64,000 nt of DNA from Tamaricihabitans halophyticus (GTDB lineage Bacteria; Actinomycetota; Actinomycetes; Mycobacteriales; Pseudonocardiaceae), in NCBI RefSeq assembly GCF_004340875.1, contig NZ_SLXQ01000019.1, positions 1 through 64,000 of the forward strand. Direction: 5' to 3'. This document shows positions 61,285 to 64,000 of the stretch, in pieces. Below the pieces are notes generated by a model. It ran no database searches. It was not told where the DNA came from and saw only the letters and a list, made by a program, of their open reading frames with translations. Numbering within the stretch: position 1 is the stretch's first letter; each line of letters starts with the position of its first letter. Both the position numbers and the translations under genes were made by a program.

Positions 61285-62060
61285 GTTCGATGACCGCGCC
61301 CGCATTATACGACATCACCATCGCGCACACCCGACACGTTGATGGACCGGCACGTGGATTTCGGCACCGGATGTACACCTGGCTCGTAGATCTGGATGCG
61401 CTGCCGGTGTTGCCGCGCTACCTTCGTCCGCTAGCCCGCTTCGACACGCGCGATCACCTCGGCGACCCGAATCTGTCCATTCGAGACAATCTCACGTACT
61501 GGCTGACCGCGAGCGGTGTCTCGCTGTCCGGCGGTACGGTGCTGATGCTCGCGCATCCCCGAATGTTCGGGTATGTGTTCAATCCGATCACGCTGTACTG
61601 GTGCTATCGGCCGGACGGCGCGCTTGCCTGTGTGGTCGCGGAGGTTCACAACACCTATCACCAGGCACATCGCTACGTGTTGCGCCCAAACGGCAGCGGG
61701 TATGCGGAAACGACCAAGGAATTCTTCGTATCACCATTCCTGCCCTCGACGGGGCACTACCGGATGTGGCTTACCGAGCCAGGAGAGTACCTGTCGATCA
61801 CCATCGAGCTCCGCGATCAGCGCGGCACGCTGCTCACCGCGACAATGGCCGGTACCCGCGCCCCCTACACGCAATTCGGGCTGGTCCGCAGGGTCCTCCG
61901 CCACCCGTTTGTGCCTCAGCGCGTATCAGCGTTGATCCGACGGCACGGCATCGCCCTATGGCTACGCAACGGCATCGCTCGCCGCCGTCCCCGAAAGGAC
62001 TTCGACTGTTCACCGACAACCAACCGCGACCCCTTCGAAGCTCGGGAGCAGCCGCGATGA
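61281..62060 (+). CDS. DUF1365 family protein (Rv0448c-like)
   Basis: A 259-residue protein with the DUF1365 blocks HRMYTWLVDLDALP, LAHPRMFGYVFNPITLYWCYRPDG, EVHNTYHQAHRYVL and KEFFVSPFLPSTGHYRM. Its biochemical role is unknown; it always accompanies the FAD oxidoreductase and a CFA-type enzyme. The start is GTG at 61281 in GTGA overlap, or ATG at 61290. Confidence 0.88.
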   Translation: MSSMTAPALYDITIAHTRHVDGPARGFRHRMYTWLVDLDALPVLPRYLRPLARFDTRDHLGDPNLSIRDNLTYWLTASGVSLSGGTVLMLAHPRMFGYVFNPITLYWCYRPDGALACVVAEVHNTYHQAHRYVLRPNGSGYAETTKEFFVSPFLPSTGHYRMWLTEPGEYLSITIELRDQRGTLLTATMAGTRAPYTQFGLVRRVLRHPFVPQRVSALIRRHGIALWLRNGIARRRPRKDFDCSPTTNRDPFEAREQPR

Positions 62061-63322
62061 GCACAGTCGGCCACCCACTCCGGACCGCCACTGCCCCGCC
62101 CGACACGAGTAGGGCCAGTTGGGAGGCATTGCCGCCGGTCCCGCACGCGCCAGTTCGCGGCTGCATCGCCGAAAGGCTGTTCCGGCACGCCGTTCGCGAC
62201 CTGCCCGTGCGGATAGCCCTCGCCGGCGGAGACCGACTCGGTATGGGCGGGCCCAACGCGCCACTGATGCGGATCAGCCGGCCCGCGGACTTCTTCCAAC
62301 GCGTAGGGGCAAGCGGACTGATCGGCTTCGGCGAGGGCTACATGGCCGAGGACTGGTCCAGCCCGGAACCAGCCACACTGCTCACGCCGTTCGCCGAGCA
62401 CCTTCCGACGCTGGTTCCACGCCCGCTGAAACTGCTCCGCCGCTGGGTTGACACTCGTCGGCCAGTGACCGAGCGCAACACGACCAGCGGCGCGAAGCGC
62501 AATATCGCCCGACATTACGACCTGTCGAACGACGTGTTTGAACTCTTCCTCGACCCCTCGATGACGTACTCCGGGGCGCCACTTGCCCGCAACGATCACG
62601 ACCTCGCCGCAGCCCAGATGTCCAAACTAGACACTATCCTGGATTACGCGGAAGTCGGACGCGGCACTCGGCTACTTGAGATCGGGTCGGGCTGGGGATC
62701 CCTGGCGATACGCGCGGCTCGACGAGGCGCTCGGGTGACGACGGTGACCCTGTCGGAGGAGCAACGCACGCTCGCGCTCGAACGAATAGCCGCGGAAAAC
62801 GTCGCGGACCTCGTCGACATCCGGCTCTGCGACTACCGGGACGTAACTGGCCAGTACGACGCGTTGGTCAGCGTCGAGATGATCGAGGCGGTCGGTGCCG
62901 AGTACTGGCCAACCTATTTTCGCACCATCGACCGGCTACTTCGGCCGGGTGGACGCCTCGCCGTGCAGGCGATCACCATGCCGCACGAACGAATGTTGGC
63001 CACACAGGACTCCTACACCTGGATACACAAGTACATCTTCCCCGGTGGGCTCGTCCCGTCGATTCGTGTGATCGACGACGGCATCCGCCAGCACACGGAA
63101 CTGCGTTCGGCACAGCGGCGCTCGTTCGGCACTGGCTATGCCGAAACACTCCAGTCGTGGCGAACTCGTTTCCTGAGCAATTGGCCAATCATCGCAAAGC
63201 ACGGCTTTCCGGAGGAGTTCCGTCGCATGTGGGAGTTCTATCTGGCCTATTCTGAGGCGGGCTTTCGGTCCCATCAACTGGACGTCTGGCAGCTCGCCTT
63301 CCGCAAGCCGGGTCCGGCCTGA
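62057..63322 (+). CDS. cyclopropane-fatty-acid-synthase-family methyltransferase (2), UfaA1-like
   Basis: A 421-residue CFA-family enzyme equivalent to ufaA1 (Rv0447c). An N-terminal helical domain with GFGEGYMAEDW precedes NIARHYDLSNDVFELFLDPSMTYSGA, the SAM motif LLEIGSGWGSLAIRAARRGA, and SVEMIEAVGAEYWP. It probably methylates unsaturated phospholipid acyl chains at the membrane. ATG at 62057 overlaps the DUF1365 stop. Confidence 0.9.
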   Translation: MSTVGHPLRTATAPPDTSRASWEALPPVPHAPVRGCIAERLFRHAVRDLPVRIALAGGDRLGMGGPNAPLMRISRPADFFQRVGASGLIGFGEGYMAEDWSSPEPATLLTPFAEHLPTLVPRPLKLLRRWVDTRRPVTERNTTSGAKRNIARHYDLSNDVFELFLDPSMTYSGAPLARNDHDLAAAQMSKLDTILDYAEVGRGTRLLEIGSGWGSLAIRAARRGARVTTVTLSEEQRTLALERIAAENVADLVDIRLCDYRDVTGQYDALVSVEMIEAVGAEYWPTYFRTIDRLLRPGGRLAVQAITMPHERMLATQDSYTWIHKYIFPGGLVPSIRVIDDGIRQHTELRSAQRRSFGTGYAETLQSWRTRFLSNWPIIAKHGFPEEFRRMWEFYLAYSEAGFRSHQLDVWQLAFRKPGPA

Positions 63323-63347
63323 CGGACGAGGACAAGGAGAGCAGACG

Positions 63348-63980
63348 GTGGCACAAGATTCCGGGGCGCGTGACCGCTCGCCTGGTCGCAGAGCCGCGTG
63401 GTGGTCAGAACGGGACACCACCGGCGAGGACCTACCCAACGAGCCGCGAGCACTGCTGGCGGAGATCGCCAAAGGCGATGAACGGGCTTTCGAAACGCTC
63501 TACGACCAGCTTGCCGGTCAGGTTTTCGGACTCATTCAGCGCATCCTGCGCGATCCAGCACAGGCCGAGGAAGTAACCCAGGAAGTGTTCGTTGAGCTCT
63601 GGCGCACCGCCAGCCGTTACCGGTCGGACCTGAGCAGCGTGCCCACCTGGGTCTGCACCTTGGCCCATCGCCGCGCCGTCGACCGGGTCCGTACCGCACA
63701 GGCTTCGGCTGATCGGGAACGACGCGTCGGCGCGCGCTCGGTTGGCACGGCCTTCGACGACGTCACCGAATCCGTCCTCGGGCGGCTGGAACACCGGCAG
63801 GTCCGCCGTTGCATCGATACGCTCACCGAACTGCAGCGTGAGTCGATCGTATTGACCTACTACCGTGGGTACAGCTACCGCGAGACGGCGGATTTGCTCG
63901 AAACACCCGCGGCTACCATCAAAACGCGCTTGCGGGACGGTTTGATCCGGCTACGCGACTGCATGGGGGTGGGCGGATGA
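63348..63980 (+). CDS. sigK: ECF sigma factor, SigK-like
   Basis: A 210-residue ECF sigma factor. Sigma-2 spans about 35-105, with AEEVTQEVFVELWRTASRYR. Sigma-4 spans about 145-205, with LTELQRESIVLTYYRGYSYRETADLLETPAATIKTRLRDGLIRLR. Identity as SigK comes from sequence type and from the Rv0449c-Rv0444c gene order. GTG at 63348 follows AAGGAG. It overlaps the next gene by ATGA, as sigK-rskA does. Confidence 0.9.
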   Translation: MAQDSGARDRSPGRRAAWWSERDTTGEDLPNEPRALLAEIAKGDERAFETLYDQLAGQVFGLIQRILRDPAQAEEVTQEVFVELWRTASRYRSDLSSVPTWVCTLAHRRAVDRVRTAQASADRERRVGARSVGTAFDDVTESVLGRLEHRQVRRCIDTLTELQRESIVLTYYRGYSYRETADLLETPAATIKTRLRDGLIRLRDCMGVGG

Positions 63981-64000
63981 CTGCCGACATGTCGAAACTG
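63977..64000 (+). CDS. rskA: start of the anti-sigma factor gene (RskA-like), cut by the window edge
   Basis: Only the first eight codons (MTADMSKL) are present. The ATGA overlap with sigK and the locus order point to the membrane anti-sigma factor RskA. The identity is inferred from position only. Confidence 0.5.

Overview
The window is high-GC DNA from a Gram-positive actinobacterium. ArgR sits inside an argCJBDFRGH operon, infC-rpmI-rplT-tRNA/rRNA methyltransferase-pheST lies upstream of it, and a sigK/rskA-type locus ends the window. This gene order resembles mycobacteria and their relatives; a Pseudonocardiales or Mycobacteriales member is likely, but genus cannot be read from the sequence. 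No rRNA, tRNA, CRISPR array or insertion sequence was recognised.

Layout. (1) 131-1414 tyrS. (2) 1461-14718, an accessory island between tyrS and mpg: a minus-strand operon of an argininosuccinate-lyase-like enzyme plus a four-subunit succinate dehydrogenase/fumarate reductase (lyase-sdhB-A-C-D), a TauE/SafE sulfite exporter, a DASS anion symporter, a GntR/FadR regulator, two 2-hydroxyacid dehydrogenases (ComC- and SlcC-like), the two subunits of sulfolactate sulfo-lyase (SuyA, SuyB) and a YeiH/PSE-type sulfate exporter. Together these make a complete 3-sulfolactate pathway: uptake, (S)-to-(R) epimerisation through sulfopyruvate, cleavage to pyruvate and sulfite, and sulfite export. (3) 14713-25779: mpg, the translationally coupled arginine operon, an MFS transporter and an AlkD-like DNA glycosylase. 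(4) 25814-32413: pheST, a SpoU methyltransferase, rplT, rpmI, infC (apparently starting at ATC) and a DUF1844 protein. (5) 32464-38896: RidA, an IclR regulator and a D-serine-dehydratase-like PLP enzyme, then a CitA/DctS-type two-component system divergent from dctA. (6) 38857-44952: an SRPBCC protein, uvrA, a metallo-beta-lactamase protein and an FAD monooxygenase. (7) 44960-50354: a lactonase / hydroxyacid-oxoacid transhydrogenase / His-tailed zinc-ribbon operon, a membrane acyltransferase and a secreted phosphodiester glycosidase. (8) 50594-54833: an ABC sugar importer without its own ATPase, plus a GH172 (DUF2961) hydrolase. (9) 54841-64000: a SigK-type locus with a fasciclin lipoprotein, a membrane sulfite-oxidase-family molybdoenzyme, DUF1295, two CFA-synthase-family enzymes, a hydrolase, an FAD oxidoreductase, DUF1365, sigK and the first codons of the anti-sigma gene.

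The most notable signal is a 17-bp inverted repeat, best copy CAGAGGT-TTG-ACCTCTG. It occurs four times, only in intergenic DNA of the island: before the lyase-sdh operon, between the two transporters, and at both suyAB/slcC divergent promoters. Its GGT-N3-ACC core suits the FadR-type GntR protein encoded in the island. This places the uncharacterised lyase and the variant SDH in the same regulon as sulfolactate degradation, and suggests an undescribed branch that feeds fumarate or succinate, possibly from a sulfonated or N-substituted succinate. A second signal is a shared promoter pattern (CCRATC-N17-CGAAT) in front of the fasciclin gene and the sigK operon.
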